From the NCBI RefSeq assembly GCF_000685805.1, contig NZ_JMKP01000009.1:1-64000 (forward strand): a stretch of 64,000 nt of DNA, written 5' to 3'. Below are positions 25,623 through 37,285 of this stretch, in pieces (positions within the stretch are counted from its first letter, which is position 1; each line of letters begins with the position of its first letter). Position numbers and translations under genes: made by a program. The stretch comes from Psychrobacter phenylpyruvicus DSM 7000 = NBRC 102152. GTDB taxonomy: Bacteria > Pseudomonadota > Gammaproteobacteria > Pseudomonadales > Moraxellaceae. Under the pieces are notes generated by a model that saw only the letters and a list, made by a program, of their open reading frames with translations, did not search any database and was not told the origin of the DNA.

Positions 25623-26102
25623 ATGAAAGGCAGTCAGAAAGTCATTGATTATTTAAACTTTTTACTTGGGGGTGAGTTAGGGGCCCGCGATCAGTATTTT
25701 ATTCATTCAGAAATGTATGGTGAGTGGAACTACGGCAAGCTGTATGATCGTATTCACCATGAAATGGAAGATGAGACCGAGCATGCTCAGGCCATTATCC
25801 GTCGTATATTAATGCTCGGCGGTAAGCCGGACATGACGGTTGATGCCATTACTGTGGGCAGCGCGGTTCCTGAAATGCTTAAGCTTGACCTAGAGCTTGA
25901 ATACAAAGTTCAGCAACATCTAAAGGATGGCATTGCTCTTTGTGAGCAAGAGCATGACTATGTGACCCGTGATATCTTGGTCGATCAGCTAGAAGATACC
26001 GAAGAGGATCATGCACACTGGTTAGAGCAACAGCTTCGTTTAATTGATATGGTTGGTCTGCAAAACTACCTACAAAGCCAAATGGGTGATATTTCAGAAT
26101 AA
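25623..26102 (+). CDS. bfr: Bacterioferritin, ferroxidase-type subunit lacking the haem methionine
   Basis: Iron-storage cage subunit of 159 residues opening [19 protein letters not shown]. All six ferroxidase ligands of E. coli Bfr are present: Glu18, Glu51, His54, Glu93 (equivalent to Glu94), Glu127 and His130. The residue at the haem-ligand position is Thr52 instead of Met52. The next gene has the opposite pattern, so the two probably make a mixed 24-mer. The ribosome site is GGTAGC-like and modest. Confidence 0.92.
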   Translation: MKGSQKVIDYLNFLLGGELGARDQYFIHSEMYGEWNYGKLYDRIHHEMEDETEHAQAIIRRILMLGGKPDMTVDAITVGSAVPEMLKLDLELEYKVQQHLKDGIALCEQEHDYVTRDILVDQLEDTEEDHAHWLEQQLRLIDMVGLQNYLQSQMGDISE

Positions 26103-26180
26103 TCCATTAAGCCGTATTAGCTAGAATTATTTTATAATTTCAGCACCTAGTAAGTGCTAAAGCAAAAGTAGGAGAAAGTT

Positions 26181-26651
26181 ATGCAGGGTGATAAAGAAGT
26201 CCTTGGCGCTTTAAATAAAGTGCTTGGCCAGTCGTTAATCGCCATTAACCAGTATTTTTTGCATGCTCGTATTGCCAAAAACTGGGGTATTGAAGAGTTA
26301 AATGAAGCCTTCTATAAACAGTCTATTGCTGAGATGAAGTGGTCAGATGCACTGATTGAGCGTATTTTGTTACTAGAGGGTCTGCCAAACTTGCAAGAGT
26401 ACGGTAAGCTGTTCATCGGTGAAGATGTGGCGGAGATGATTGAGTGCAATGTGCGCTTAGAAGACCAAAAGTTTACCACTATTACCGAGTCAATTACGCT
26501 GTGTGAACAAAAGCAAGATTATGTGTCACGTAAGCTGTTATTAGATTTAAAAGATGGCAACGAAGAGTATTCAGACTGGCTAGATACCCAACAAGAGTTG
26601 ATCGAAGCTATGGGCCTAGAAAACTATGTCCAAGCCAAAATTGATGACTAA
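26181..26651 (+). CDS. bfr: Bacterioferritin, haem-binding subunit lacking the ferroxidase site
   Basis: A 156-residue bacterioferritin homologue. It keeps the haem-axial methionine (Met52, in IAEMKWSDAL), Glu51 and Glu94. The other ferroxidase ligands are replaced: Ser18 for Glu, Trp54 for His, Asn127 for Glu and Tyr130 for His. It should bind haem between subunits but not oxidise iron by itself. It lies 78 nt after the ferroxidase-type gene, with AGGAG at 26171-26175, and a terminator follows, so the two genes are likely one unit. Confidence 0.92.
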   Translation: MQGDKEVLGALNKVLGQSLIAINQYFLHARIAKNWGIEELNEAFYKQSIAEMKWSDALIERILLLEGLPNLQEYGKLFIGEDVAEMIECNVRLEDQKFTTITESITLCEQKQDYVSRKLLLDLKDGNEEYSDWLDTQQELIEAMGLENYVQAKIDD

Positions 26652-26723
26652 TAGAGGATAGGGCGCTGTTGATGCCTTAGCTCTATAGAGTCTAGTCTGT
26701 TTAAGAGCAGCTTATGTTAACTG

Positions 26724-26757
26724 ATACCAACTTACAAAAGTAAGTTGGTATTTTTTT
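26724..26757 (+). terminator. Terminator of the bacterioferritin genes
   Basis: A perfect 12-bp stem ATACCAACTTAC / GTAAGTTGGTAT with an AAAA loop, followed by a run of T. Confidence 0.92.
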
Positions 26758-26887
26758 ATCCATTTAGTTTAATCATCAGTTAAGGTGTACTCATTAGCCA
26801 GTTACAGCTATACTAAAAACGCAAGATTTATTTGTGGTATAACTAGATGAACCCCAACATATAATTTGAATAAAAAAAGGAGTAGCT

Positions 26888-28033
26888 ATGCCTGCATTAC
26901 GTTCTGACGTTGATCCCGATGGTTTATTAGAGTATTCAGTGGTCTATACTGACCGTGCTTTAAACCACATGTCAAAAGTATTTCAACAGGTAATGAATGA
27001 CCTATCTAGCAACTTAAAGCAAGTTTACGCAGCAAATGCTGTGGCTATTGTGCCAGGCTCAGGTACCTATGCTATGGAAGCCATTGCCCGCCAATTAGCC
27101 ACTGATAAGAACTGCTTAGTTGTGCGTAATGGTTGGTTTAGTTATCGCTGGACTCAGATTTTAGAAAAAGGAAAAATCGCCAAAACAGTAGGCGCATTAA
27201 AAGCAAATCAGGTGGGAGGTGAGTCAGAAGAGGGTATCCCGAATCCTTTTGCACCAGTAGCTATTGAAGAGGCTGTGGCAGCGATTAAAGAGCAAAAGCC
27301 AGACTTAGTATTTGCGCCGCATGTTGAGACTGCTTCTGGCATGATATTGCCTGATGATTATATCAAGCAGTTGGCAGACGCTGTACATAGTGTGGGCGGC
27401 TTATTGGTTATTGACTGTATTGCCTCAGGTTGTATCTGGTTGGATATGCAGCAGCTAGGTATTGACGTTCTTGTTTCAGCCCCACAAAAAGGCTGGAGCA
27501 GTACTCCTTGTGCCGGTCTAGTAATGCTAAGCGAAAAAGCTGTGGCTCAGGTAGAGGCTACAGAATCCGATAGCTTTAGTTTAGACTTAAAGCAGTGGTT
27601 AACCATCATGCGCGCTTATGAAAATGGGGGCCATGCCTATCATGCTACCATGCCAACTGACAGCTTGCGTATGTTCCGTGATGTGATGTTGGAAGCCAAA
27701 AACATTGGCTTTGAAGAGTTAAAGCAAGCGCAGTGGGAATTAGGCAATCGTATTCGTGACCTATTGGAAGACCGCGGCATCCAAAGCGTGGCTGCCGAAG
27801 GGTATCAAGCCCCAGGGGTTGTGGTGTGCTACACCGATGATGAAGAGATGCATAAAGGCCGTGCTTTTGCTGAACACGGCATGCAGATCGCATCAGGCGT
27901 ACCGCTACAAGTGGGTGAGCCGGACGGTTTCCAGACTTTCCGTCTGGGTCTATTTGGTCTTGATAAACTAACCGACATAGATGGTGCGGTAGAGCGCTTT
28001 AAACTGGTACTGGATAAAGTACAGCCTGCGTAA
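26888..28033 (+). CDS. Class V aminotransferase (serine-pyruvate / alanine-glyoxylate type)
   Basis: A 381-residue PLP-dependent fold-type I enzyme. The cofactor lysine lies in SAPQKGWSS, preceded by the PLP-ring aspartate in LLVIDCIAS, and the phosphate-binding region is VPGSGTYAMEA. The C-terminal domain ends with FRLGLFGLDKL, typical of the alanine-glyoxylate/serine-pyruvate aminotransferase group. The exact substrates cannot be fixed by sequence. The start is preceded by AAAAAGGAG at 26874-26882. It is a single gene with its own terminator. Confidence 0.85.
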   Translation: MPALRSDVDPDGLLEYSVVYTDRALNHMSKVFQQVMNDLSSNLKQVYAANAVAIVPGSGTYAMEAIARQLATDKNCLVVRNGWFSYRWTQILEKGKIAKTVGALKANQVGGESEEGIPNPFAPVAIEEAVAAIKEQKPDLVFAPHVETASGMILPDDYIKQLADAVHSVGGLLVIDCIASGCIWLDMQQLGIDVLVSAPQKGWSSTPCAGLVMLSEKAVAQVEATESDSFSLDLKQWLTIMRAYENGGHAYHATMPTDSLRMFRDVMLEAKNIGFEELKQAQWELGNRIRDLLEDRGIQSVAAEGYQAPGVVVCYTDDEEMHKGRAFAEHGMQIASGVPLQVGEPDGFQTFRLGLFGLDKLTDIDGAVERFKLVLDKVQPA

Positions 28034-28072
28034 TTAAGCAGACCAGCTAAGCTTTATAACAGAAGCTTTTGG

Positions 28073-28105
28073 TAAAACAATAAAATTAGATAAAACAATA
28101 AAAAT
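28073..28105. repeat. 18-bp tandem duplication beside the aminotransferase terminator
   Basis: TAAAACAATAAAATTAGA (28073-28090) is followed by a second, slightly diverged copy that runs into the terminator stem. Confidence 0.7.
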
Positions 28106-28133
28106 GCCCATTGATTATCAATGGGCATTTTTA
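28101..28133. terminator. Bidirectional terminator
   Basis: A 12-bp stem AAATGCCCATTG / CAATGGGCATTT with flanking A and T runs. It lies between the aminotransferase and the convergent acyl-CoA synthetase. Confidence 0.9.
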
Positions 28134-28166
28134 TTAATTTTTATTGATTAAAGCAATCTTTGTCGC

Positions 28167-29849
28167 TTAATGCATAACCTTTGGCTCTTCATTGGCCATG
28201 GATTGGGCGGCATTACGTAGCTCAAACTTCTGGATTTTACCAGTGCTGGTTTTTGGGATTTCGCAGAAGATAACGTGTTTCGGCACTTTGAATTTTGCCA
28301 AGTTCTGGCGACAATGCTCGATAACCTGATCTCGGGTCAAAGTGGCCCCTTCGGCAATTTCAATAAATGCCACCGGTACTTCGCCCCACTTCTCATTGGA
28401 GGCGGCGACCACACCGCAACTATTCACTTGTGGCAGAGCATATAGAATGTTCTCGATTTCAATACTAGAAATATTTTCTCCCCCTGAAATGATGATGTCT
28501 TTTAAGCGGTCCATAATCTTAATATAGCCATCGGCATCTTTGACTCCCAAATCCCCAGTACGGAACCAGCCGCCTGCAAAGGCTTCTTCGGTAGCTTTAG
28601 GGTTTTTTAGATAGCCTTTCATGACCATATTACCTTTTAATGCCAGCTCTCCCATCTCAGTTCCATCGGCAGCCACCGGCTCATTGGTACCTTGTTTTAG
28701 CACTTCAAATCCTGTCATTAGATGTGAGGTAGTGCCTTGGCGAGATTTCTTAGAAGCACGCTCTGCTACCGACAGCTGTTGCCACTCATCATGTTCTGCG
28801 CAGATAGTTACTGGGCCATAGACTTCGGTCAAGCCGTAAACGTGAGTGATGTTGAAGTTCATGGCTTCCATCTTCTCTAACATCGCCTCTGATGGCGGGG
28901 CACCGGCCACAAAACCATTAACGGTATGAGTAATGGCTTGCTTTAGGGCTTCATCGCCAGCAGCAATCATATTATGCACAACAGGTGCGGCACAATAATG
29001 GGTAATGTTATATTTGGCAATCAGCTTGAGAATTAAGTTGGCATTAATTTGGCGTAAACACACATTAATACCCGCTCGTTCAGCCACTGTCCATGGGAAG
29101 CACCAGCCGTTGCAATGAAAGAGGGGTAGGGTCCACAGATAGGTATTAAACTTGGGCATGTCCCAATCCAAAATATTGGATAACGCATTGAGCGTGGCAC
29201 CTCGATGGTGATAGACCACCCCTTTGGGTTTGCCAGTGGTGCCAGAAGTATAGTTTAAAGCAATCGCATCCCACTCATTTTCGGGGTATATGGTTTGATC
29301 AAACTCTTTCGCGGCTTGATCGCTCTCGAATTCACCAAACTCAATCAGCTGCTCGTAACTCATTTTGCCAAAAGGTTTGGTCTCAGCAAATGCCCTGTCA
29401 GTTGCATGAATAAGGATTAAATGAGGGAAAGTTTCTTCGATAAGATCGACATGCTCAGCAAACTCACTGTCTAAGATCAGTACTTTGGCCTCAGAGTGCT
29501 GCAGACAAAAAGTGAGCGCGCCGATATCTAGCCGAGTGTTCAAAGTACAGAGTACGCCTTGCGACATAGGCACTCCAAAGGCGGCCTCGACCATAGCAGG
29601 AGTGTTAGGCGCCATAATAGCTACTGTATCATCTTTATTAATACCCAACTTTCTTAATCCATGCGCAAGGCTGCGGCAACGACTATAGGTTTGTGCCCAA
29701 GTGTAGGTAATCGGTGCCTGCACCAAGTCATCATAAATGATAGAGGTTTTATTAGGATATACAGCAGTTGTACGCGTAATAAATTGAATCGGAGTTAACG
29801 GCTGGTAGTTGGCCTCATTCTTAGCTAGGCCCGTACTATAATCGGTCAT
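28167..29849 (-). CDS. AMP-forming acyl-CoA synthetase (medium-chain / DmdB-like)
   Basis: A 560-residue member of the ANL superfamily that activates a carboxylic acid to its CoA thioester via an acyl-AMP. Motifs visible are NYTSGTTGKPKGVVYHH (P-loop A3), the HVYGLTEVYGP adenine-binding motif, WFRTGDLGVKDADGYI (A7) and the hinge IMDRLKDIIISGGENIS. The C-terminal catalytic lysine is in SKTSTGKIQ-type sequence (KTSTGKIQKFELR). Overall similarity is closest to the AlkK/DmdB-like group of short- and medium-chain or methylmercaptopropionate ligases rather than FadD. It is divergent from a dienoyl-CoA reductase gene, suggesting joint use in fatty-acid breakdown. Confidence 0.85.
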   Translation of the reverse strand: MTDYSTGLAKNEANYQPLTPIQFITRTTAVYPNKTSIIYDDLVQAPITYTWAQTYSRCRSLAHGLRKLGINKDDTVAIMAPNTPAMVEAAFGVPMSQGVLCTLNTRLDIGALTFCLQHSEAKVLILDSEFAEHVDLIEETFPHLILIHATDRAFAETKPFGKMSYEQLIEFGEFESDQAAKEFDQTIYPENEWDAIALNYTSGTTGKPKGVVYHHRGATLNALSNILDWDMPKFNTYLWTLPLFHCNGWCFPWTVAERAGINVCLRQINANLILKLIAKYNITHYCAAPVVHNMIAAGDEALKQAITHTVNGFVAGAPPSEAMLEKMEAMNFNITHVYGLTEVYGPVTICAEHDEWQQLSVAERASKKSRQGTTSHLMTGFEVLKQGTNEPVAADGTEMGELALKGNMVMKGYLKNPKATEEAFAGGWFRTGDLGVKDADGYIKIMDRLKDIIISGGENISSIEIENILYALPQVNSCGVVAASNEKWGEVPVAFIEIAEGATLTRDQVIEHCRQNLAKFKVPKHVIFCEIPKTSTGKIQKFELRNAAQSMANEEPKVMH

Positions 29850-32411
<2,562 letters not shown>

Positions 32412-32441
32412 AACTGATAATAAACTTTAACAGATGTAGTT

Positions 32442-32474
32442 AAAAAGAGGCGGTTATTAACCGCCTCTTTTTTT
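32442..32474 (+). terminator. Terminator of the dienoyl-CoA reductase gene
   Basis: A stem AAAGAGGCGGTTA / TAACCGCCTCTTT followed by a T run, 30 nt after the stop. Confidence 0.92.
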
Positions 32475-32621
32475 ATGGCTATCTTTTATCTAGCAATAAG
32501 GCCTTAAAGAATTAAATACTGATTTTACAATTTATTGACAAAATAGAAAGATAAGTATTTAATTTAAAGGTGGCATTTTTACCATTATGGATTTCACTTC
32601 TACTGACAAAAGGATATTGTC

Positions 32622-33881
32622 ATGAATCTCCTAAAGTATCGTACTACGATTCAGCTTTCTATTACCGCCAGTTTATTGGTAGGCATAACTTCTCATGCAG
32701 CTGGTTTAGAATATACCAAACAATCTATCCTGCCTTTTTTTGAGCCTGGCAACTATGCTGAACTGTCTTATGCTTATGTTGATCCCAAAATCGAAGGAAC
32801 AGATGTCGCAGGTGGGGTAGATAACCCAGCAGCAAATCAGAAAATTAATGACATGATGGATGACTTTGAAATCTGGGGGGGAGCAGTGAAGATAGCTCCC
32901 ACCGAGAATACAGCTTTGGCATTAATTTATGATGAGCCGTTTGGGGTAGATACTATCTATAGTAAAGGCAGTGAGTTTAACAATAGTATGGGGGCTACAG
33001 AGGCCCGAGTAGATACTCGTAGTTTAACTTTACTAGGTGGGGGTAAGGTTAATAATAATTTTTGGGTTTATGGGGGAGTGGAATATCAAGAGGCGGATGG
33101 CGGTGTACAGCTAGCGCAGAATTTTGAGGGTTTTCCAATTTATTATAGCTTAGATATAAAAAATAAAAGTGATACCCTAATACCGGTATTAGGCGTGGCT
33201 TATGAAAAGCCGGAGATTATGCTACGAGCTGCCTTAACGTGGCGCGGTGAGGGAGAGCATAAATTAAAAGGTCATGAAAGTTTGTATTTAGACTTCGGAG
33301 GAAACACCCCTGAAGATTTCAACGATTCTGCCCTTGCTAAAGCAGTTGTCGGCGTGCCTGATGATTATACTCTGGGAAATACTAATTTGAGTTTTAAAAC
33401 TCCGCAATCGGTTAACTTTGATTTTCAAACAGGTTTGAGTGAAAAGTATCAACTCTTAGGTATGATTAATGCACGCTGGGTAGAATGGACCAAATTTAAT
33501 ATATCACCACAGGGGATTACTACCGTGGTTGGTGAGCCATTAGCAGAATATAAAGAGGATGCTTATGCTGTGGAGGTGGCTTTAGCCAAGCAGTTCACGC
33601 CTAAGTTTGCGGGTGAGATAAGAGCCGGCTATGATTCAGGAACAGCGGAGCCTCTAAGTTTATTAGGTCCTTACGACTCAATTAAGACTTTGGCGTTAGG
33701 CGGTAGCTACGATGTTACCAAGCAATTAAAATTATCCGCTGGTGCACAGTATATGTGGTTTGAAGGTGGTACGGCATATTCTAAGCTGCCAATTGAAAAG
33801 ACGCTGTCAGAAAGAACCTTAGCAAAATTTGATGATGGTACTGGCTACGCCTTGGGGGTTAAGTTGGGCTATTATTTCTAA
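32622..33881 (+). CDS. FadL/OmpP1-like outer-membrane transport protein
   Basis: A 419-residue predicted beta-barrel. A signal peptide ends near SHAAG (about residue 27), and the mature N-terminus AAGLEYTKQSILPFFEPGNYAEL resembles the OMPP1/FadL/TodX family hatch region. The protein continues with alternating strands and ends in Phe (LGVKLGYYF), the usual outer-membrane signal. It is expected to pass fatty acids or other hydrophobic molecules. It lies 210 nt after the dienoyl-CoA reductase gene beyond a terminator, next to fatty-acid enzymes. The exact ligand is unknown. Confidence 0.82.
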   Translation: MNLLKYRTTIQLSITASLLVGITSHAAGLEYTKQSILPFFEPGNYAELSYAYVDPKIEGTDVAGGVDNPAANQKINDMMDDFEIWGGAVKIAPTENTALALIYDEPFGVDTIYSKGSEFNNSMGATEARVDTRSLTLLGGGKVNNNFWVYGGVEYQEADGGVQLAQNFEGFPIYYSLDIKNKSDTLIPVLGVAYEKPEIMLRAALTWRGEGEHKLKGHESLYLDFGGNTPEDFNDSALAKAVVGVPDDYTLGNTNLSFKTPQSVNFDFQTGLSEKYQLLGMINARWVEWTKFNISPQGITTVVGEPLAEYKEDAYAVEVALAKQFTPKFAGEIRAGYDSGTAEPLSLLGPYDSIKTLALGGSYDVTKQLKLSAGAQYMWFEGGTAYSKLPIEKTLSERTLAKFDDGTGYALGVKLGYYF

Positions 33882-33902
33882 TGCTTCATAAATTAACAGT
33901 CA

Positions 33903-33937
33903 AAAAAACGGCCAATCAGAGCTAGTGGCCGTTTTTT
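33903..33937. terminator. Bidirectional terminator between the FadL-like gene and caxA
   Basis: A stem AAAAACGGCCA / TGGCCGTTTTT with a 10-nt loop and flanking A and T runs, between two convergent genes. Confidence 0.88.
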
Positions 33938-33968
33938 ATGGATGATAACTAAATCTGCTAGGAAGCTG

Positions 33969-34007
33969 TAGTTAGAGATCTTAGTTAGAAACCTAAGTTA
34001 GAGATCT
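33969..34007. repeat. Three 13-bp tandem units
   Basis: TAGTTAGAGATCT (33969-33981), TAGTTAGAAACCT (33982-33994) and AAGTTAGAGATCT (33995-34007), ending 3 bp before the caxA stop codon. Confidence 0.9.
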
Positions 34008-34010
34008 AAA

Positions 34011-34979
34011 TTATATGGCAGATTTAGCCAACCATACTGAGTAGAAAATGAAGGTTAAAACCAGTACTACACCACTACCATGCTTCATTTCGCCCTGACG
34101 TTTAAAAGCAATAATTGCCAAAATAAACAGGATTAGAGTTACTAAGCCTACCATTACCATATCTCGAGATAAAATCTGCGGATCAATATTTTGCATGGGT
34201 TTAATAATAGCAGCTAGACCCACCACACCTAAGGTATTAAATAAGTTAGAGCCAATGACGTTGCCCAAGGCCATGTCGTGCTCACCTCGTCTGGCTGCCG
34301 CCACACTGGCTACCAATTCAGGTAAGGAGGTGCCAATGGCCACAATAGTAAGCCCGATCAGAAGTTCACTCATGCCCCATAAAGTGGCCAACTCAACCGC
34401 GCCCCAGACAATGGCTCTTGAACTAGCGATTAATAAGCTGAGTCCCACAATTAAAGTGCCAAAAGACTTTAAGACATTAATTTTCTGTTTTGCGGCCAAC
34501 TCTTCTGGCAACTCTACTTTATCTTTATTGCCACGTAGACTTAAAAATATCTGTATCATCAGCACAGCCGCTAAAGTCACAACCAACACAATACCATCGG
34601 TTAAGCTCAAGTTGCCATCGGCCAACTGAATGGCAGCCAAAGCTGTAGCTGCTATTAACAGCATTAGGTCATAACGAATCACATCGCTACGAATGATAAT
34701 GGGGCTAATAAGGGCAGTAACCCCTAATACTAAGGTAATATTGATAATATTAGAGCCATAAGCATTACCTAAGGCTATATCAGGACTGCCTGACAGAGCA
34801 GCTAAAGCAGAAACCACTAGTTCAGGTGCCGAAGTACCAATGCCTAAGATAATCACTCCAATTAAGAAGCTAGGCATATTAAAGCGTACAGCCAGACTGG
34901 TTGCACCATCAATAAAAGTATCAGCACTCCAGACCAAAACAGCTAGGCCAATAATGACAGCGATAATCGCTAGGCCCAT
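34011..34979 (-). CDS. Sodium/calcium exchanger family protein, CaxA/YrbG-like
   Basis: A 322-residue inner-membrane exchanger with ten hydrophobic segments in two homologous halves. Each half contains the alpha repeat: GIGTSAPELVVSALAAL with GNAYGSNIINI, and AIGTSLPELVASVAAA with GNVIGSNLFNTLGVVGL. These acidic motifs bind the cations. The start used is the ATG at 34979 with GGAG 6 nt upstream; a further ATG 15 codons earlier lies inside the preceding terminator hairpin region and is unlikely. Cation preference is not deducible. Confidence 0.88.
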   Translation of the reverse strand: MGLAIIAVIIGLAVLVWSADTFIDGATSLAVRFNMPSFLIGVIILGIGTSAPELVVSALAALSGSPDIALGNAYGSNIINITLVLGVTALISPIIIRSDVIRYDLMLLIAATALAAIQLADGNLSLTDGIVLVVTLAAVLMIQIFLSLRGNKDKVELPEELAAKQKINVLKSFGTLIVGLSLLIASSRAIVWGAVELATLWGMSELLIGLTIVAIGTSLPELVASVAAARRGEHDMALGNVIGSNLFNTLGVVGLAAIIKPMQNIDPQILSRDMVMVGLVTLILFILAIIAFKRQGEMKHGSGVVLVLTFIFYSVWLAKSAI

Positions 34980-35010
34980 AATAAACTCCAATATAGATTG
35001 AGAAAAATAA

Positions 35011-35043
35011 AAAATGCTAAGCAATATGAATCGCTTAGCATTT
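35011..35043 (-). terminator. Terminator of panD
   Basis: An 11-bp stem AAATGCTAAGC / GCTTAGCATTT (reverse strand) followed by a T-rich run. It lies 26 nt after the panD stop and just before caxA. Confidence 0.85.
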
Positions 35044-35069
35044 GTAATAAAAACACCAAAAAGTTTAGA

Positions 35070-35450
35070 TTAAGAAACTTGTACAGGAATGACATTAGCC
35101 GTGTCTTTCACGGTATTGTCTTCGTTACAGTAAACTAATTTTGGCTTATGCGTATCAGCTTCTTTTTCGTCCATCTGGGCATAAGCACAAATGATAACGA
35201 TGTCGCCTAAATCTGCCATGTAAGCTGCTGCACCATTTAATGAAATAATGCCAGAGCCTGCTTCAGCGCGAATGGCATAAGTGCGAAAGCGCTTACCATT
35301 ACTTACGTTATAGATATCGATCGACTCGTTCTCACGAATACCAGCCAAATCTAGTAAGTCACCATCTATCCCACAAGAGCCTTCATAATGCAGGTCAGCG
35401 TGAGTGACACGGGCACGGTGTAGTTTGCCTTTTAGTAAGGTCAATAACAT
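35070..35450 (-). CDS. panD: Aspartate 1-decarboxylase proenzyme
   Basis: Makes beta-alanine for pantothenate. The 126-residue proenzyme carries the self-cleavage site in [14 protein letters not shown], between Gly24 and Ser25, which yields the pyruvoyl group. Also conserved are VTHADL near the N-terminus, the tyrosine in [17 protein letters not shown], and [11 protein letters not shown]. It stands apart from panB-panC, which lie about 25 kb away in this window. It supplies the second substrate of PanC. Confidence 0.97.
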   Translation of the reverse strand: MLLTLLKGKLHRARVTHADLHYEGSCGIDGDLLDLAGIRENESIDIYNVSNGKRFRTYAIRAEAGSGIISLNGAAAYMADLGDIVIICAYAQMDEKEADTHKPKLVYCNEDNTVKDTANVIPVQVS

Positions 35451-35674
35451 AGAGGATTTCCTTGAAATTATGGACTAGAGGTCGTGCTGATAACAATTAG
35501 AAAGCAGATTATACCTATAAAATGAATGGTTTTCTGCAATTTATAGCTAAATTGTCAAAAATTAACTTATCAAAAACTATTGAGCAATCTAATATTTTAA
35601 CTATAAGCCATTTCGATGGTAGAGTAGGCAAAAAAGCCATCGTTATCGACAGCTTATTTATTTAAAAACAATTA

Positions 35675-36262
35675 TTAGCCGTTGGGCAATTTGAAGCCAT
35701 TAATCTGGCTGCGTGCTTTTTCGATATCACCGCTTACCATGAGCTGTAATGAGTCCATGGCTGCATCCAAAGCAGCTTCAATAGCAGCTTGGTCATCAGG
35801 GGAGGGTTTGGACAAAACATGGCCACTTACTTTGGACTTATGACCGGGATGGCCAATACCAATACGCAAGCGATGGAAGTCATTTCCAAGATGAGGAGTA
35901 ATATCGCGCAGTCCATTATGACCGCCATGACCGCCACCTGTTTTCAGCTTAATACTTCCCGCAGGAATATCTAATTCATCATGGGCGATCAGTAGTTCTT
36001 CTGGTTTAATATCGTAATATTTCACCATTGGAGCCACAGACTGGCCTGACTTATTCATAAAAGTCATCGGCAACAATAGGCGTACGTCGGTATCAAAGAT
36101 GCGACCACGGCCAGTTAAACCATGAAACTTTTTGTCAGCTGCCAGTTCAATATTAAATTGGTCAGCAATCAGGGCCACAAACCAAAAGCCAGCATTATGT
36201 CTGGTTTCGACATACTGCTGACCTGGGTTGCCAAGCCCAACAATAAGCTTAAGTTGGGACAT
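35675..36262 (-). CDS. pth: Peptidyl-tRNA hydrolase
   Basis: Releases peptides from peptidyl-tRNA that drops off ribosomes. The 195-residue protein opens LKLIVGLGNPGQQYVETRHN with Asn12 and catalytic His22, and has the FMNKSGQSV loop, LLIAHDELDIPAGSIKLK with the catalytic aspartate, and GGHGGHNGLRDI. It follows rplY on the same strand with 93 nt between, the usual prs-rplY-pth order. Confidence 0.97.
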   Translation of the reverse strand: MSQLKLIVGLGNPGQQYVETRHNAGFWFVALIADQFNIELAADKKFHGLTGRGRIFDTDVRLLLPMTFMNKSGQSVAPMVKYYDIKPEELLIAHDELDIPAGSIKLKTGGGHGGHNGLRDITPHLGNDFHRLRIGIGHPGHKSKVSGHVLSKPSPDDQAAIEAALDAAMDSLQLMVSGDIEKARSQINGFKLPNG

Positions 36263-36355
36263 AGCGTTCTCACTGTATAATAAATTATGTCTGCCAGTAT
36301 ATAGCTTTAGATGACTGCCCGAAAGCAGTCATATAACTTATTGGCAGGAGACGAA

Positions 36356-37036
36356 TTATTCTTCGCCTTTATCCTCTTCACCACCTTGCTCAGTAGCAGG
36401 TACGTCAGCGGCATCAACTTCTTCTTCAGTTTCTTCGTCAACTTCTTCAATAGTTGGGGCCTGCATGTTAACCACAGTGCGGTCAACTGGCTCATCAACG
36501 TCAAGTTCGAAGATGATAACACCTTCAGGAAGTTTGATGTCTGTTAAGTGTAGAGACTCACCGATTTCTAGACCTGATACGTCAACTTCTAGGTACTCAG
36601 GAAGGTCTTGTGGTAGACAAACGATTTCGATGTCAGTCACTAGAGTAGATAAGATACCACCAGCTTTAGTACCTGGTGCTTCTTCACGACCTGTGAAGTG
36701 AACTGGGATGTTCATGTTGATCTTCTGACCTTTAACAATGCGCTGGAAGTCAGCATGCATTGGGAAGCCTTTAGAAGGATGGCGCTGTAGGTCTTTAATA
36801 ACCGCTAGCTGATCTTCACCATCAAGCTTGATAGTCAAAATGTTTGAGAAGAAAGCTTCGTTTTCTAGAAGTTTCCAAAGCTCATTGTTTTTGATAGCAA
36901 TAGTAGTAGGCTCTTCGTTACCACCATAGATAATGGCAGGAACTAAGTTTTGCTTACGCAGGCGGCGGCTCGCACCTTTGCCCTGCTGATCATCGGTACG
37001 GACAATGCCATTTACCGTGTATAAAATATCACTCAT
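36356..37036 (-). CDS. rplY: 50S ribosomal protein L25, long CTC form
   Basis: Binds 5S rRNA in the large subunit. The 226-residue protein has the N-terminal L25 domain (GKGASRRLRKQNLVPAIIYGG and HADFQRI) and a C-terminal beta domain as in the general stress protein Ctc/TL5 form (VPVHFTGREEAPGTKAGG-type segment, EYLEVDVSGLEIGESLHL). It ends in a strongly acidic tail of about 30 residues rich in Glu and Asp. E. coli has only the short form. A terminator lies between prs and this gene, so it probably has its own promoter. Confidence 0.95.
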   Translation of the reverse strand: MSDILYTVNGIVRTDDQQGKGASRRLRKQNLVPAIIYGGNEEPTTIAIKNNELWKLLENEAFFSNILTIKLDGEDQLAVIKDLQRHPSKGFPMHADFQRIVKGQKINMNIPVHFTGREEAPGTKAGGILSTLVTDIEIVCLPQDLPEYLEVDVSGLEIGESLHLTDIKLPEGVIIFELDVDEPVDRTVVNMQAPTIEEVDEETEEEVDAADVPATEQGGEEDKGEE

Positions 37037-37220
37037 GAGAGTATCCTTGATTAAATTATTTAGGGTTTGATGCGTTCAAGCTACGCTTGCGACCAACGTG
37101 GCCAGACACACATCTATGTACTGTATAGCAGGTATTACCGGCATTTAATATAGCCATGATACGTTTTGCTTACATACAGAGGGCATATTATACGGACATT
37201 AAGCACTAAAATCCAGTACA

Positions 37221-37252
37221 AAAAAACCACCGTCTAAAAGACAGTGGTTTTT
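37221..37252 (-). terminator. Terminator between prs and rplY
   Basis: A stem AAAACCACTGTCT / AGACGGTGGTTTT (reverse strand, one mismatch) followed by a T run, 34 nt after the prs stop. Confidence 0.88.
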
Positions 37253-37285
37253 TAATATCAATAAGGCTGATTAGGGCAGAAATGT

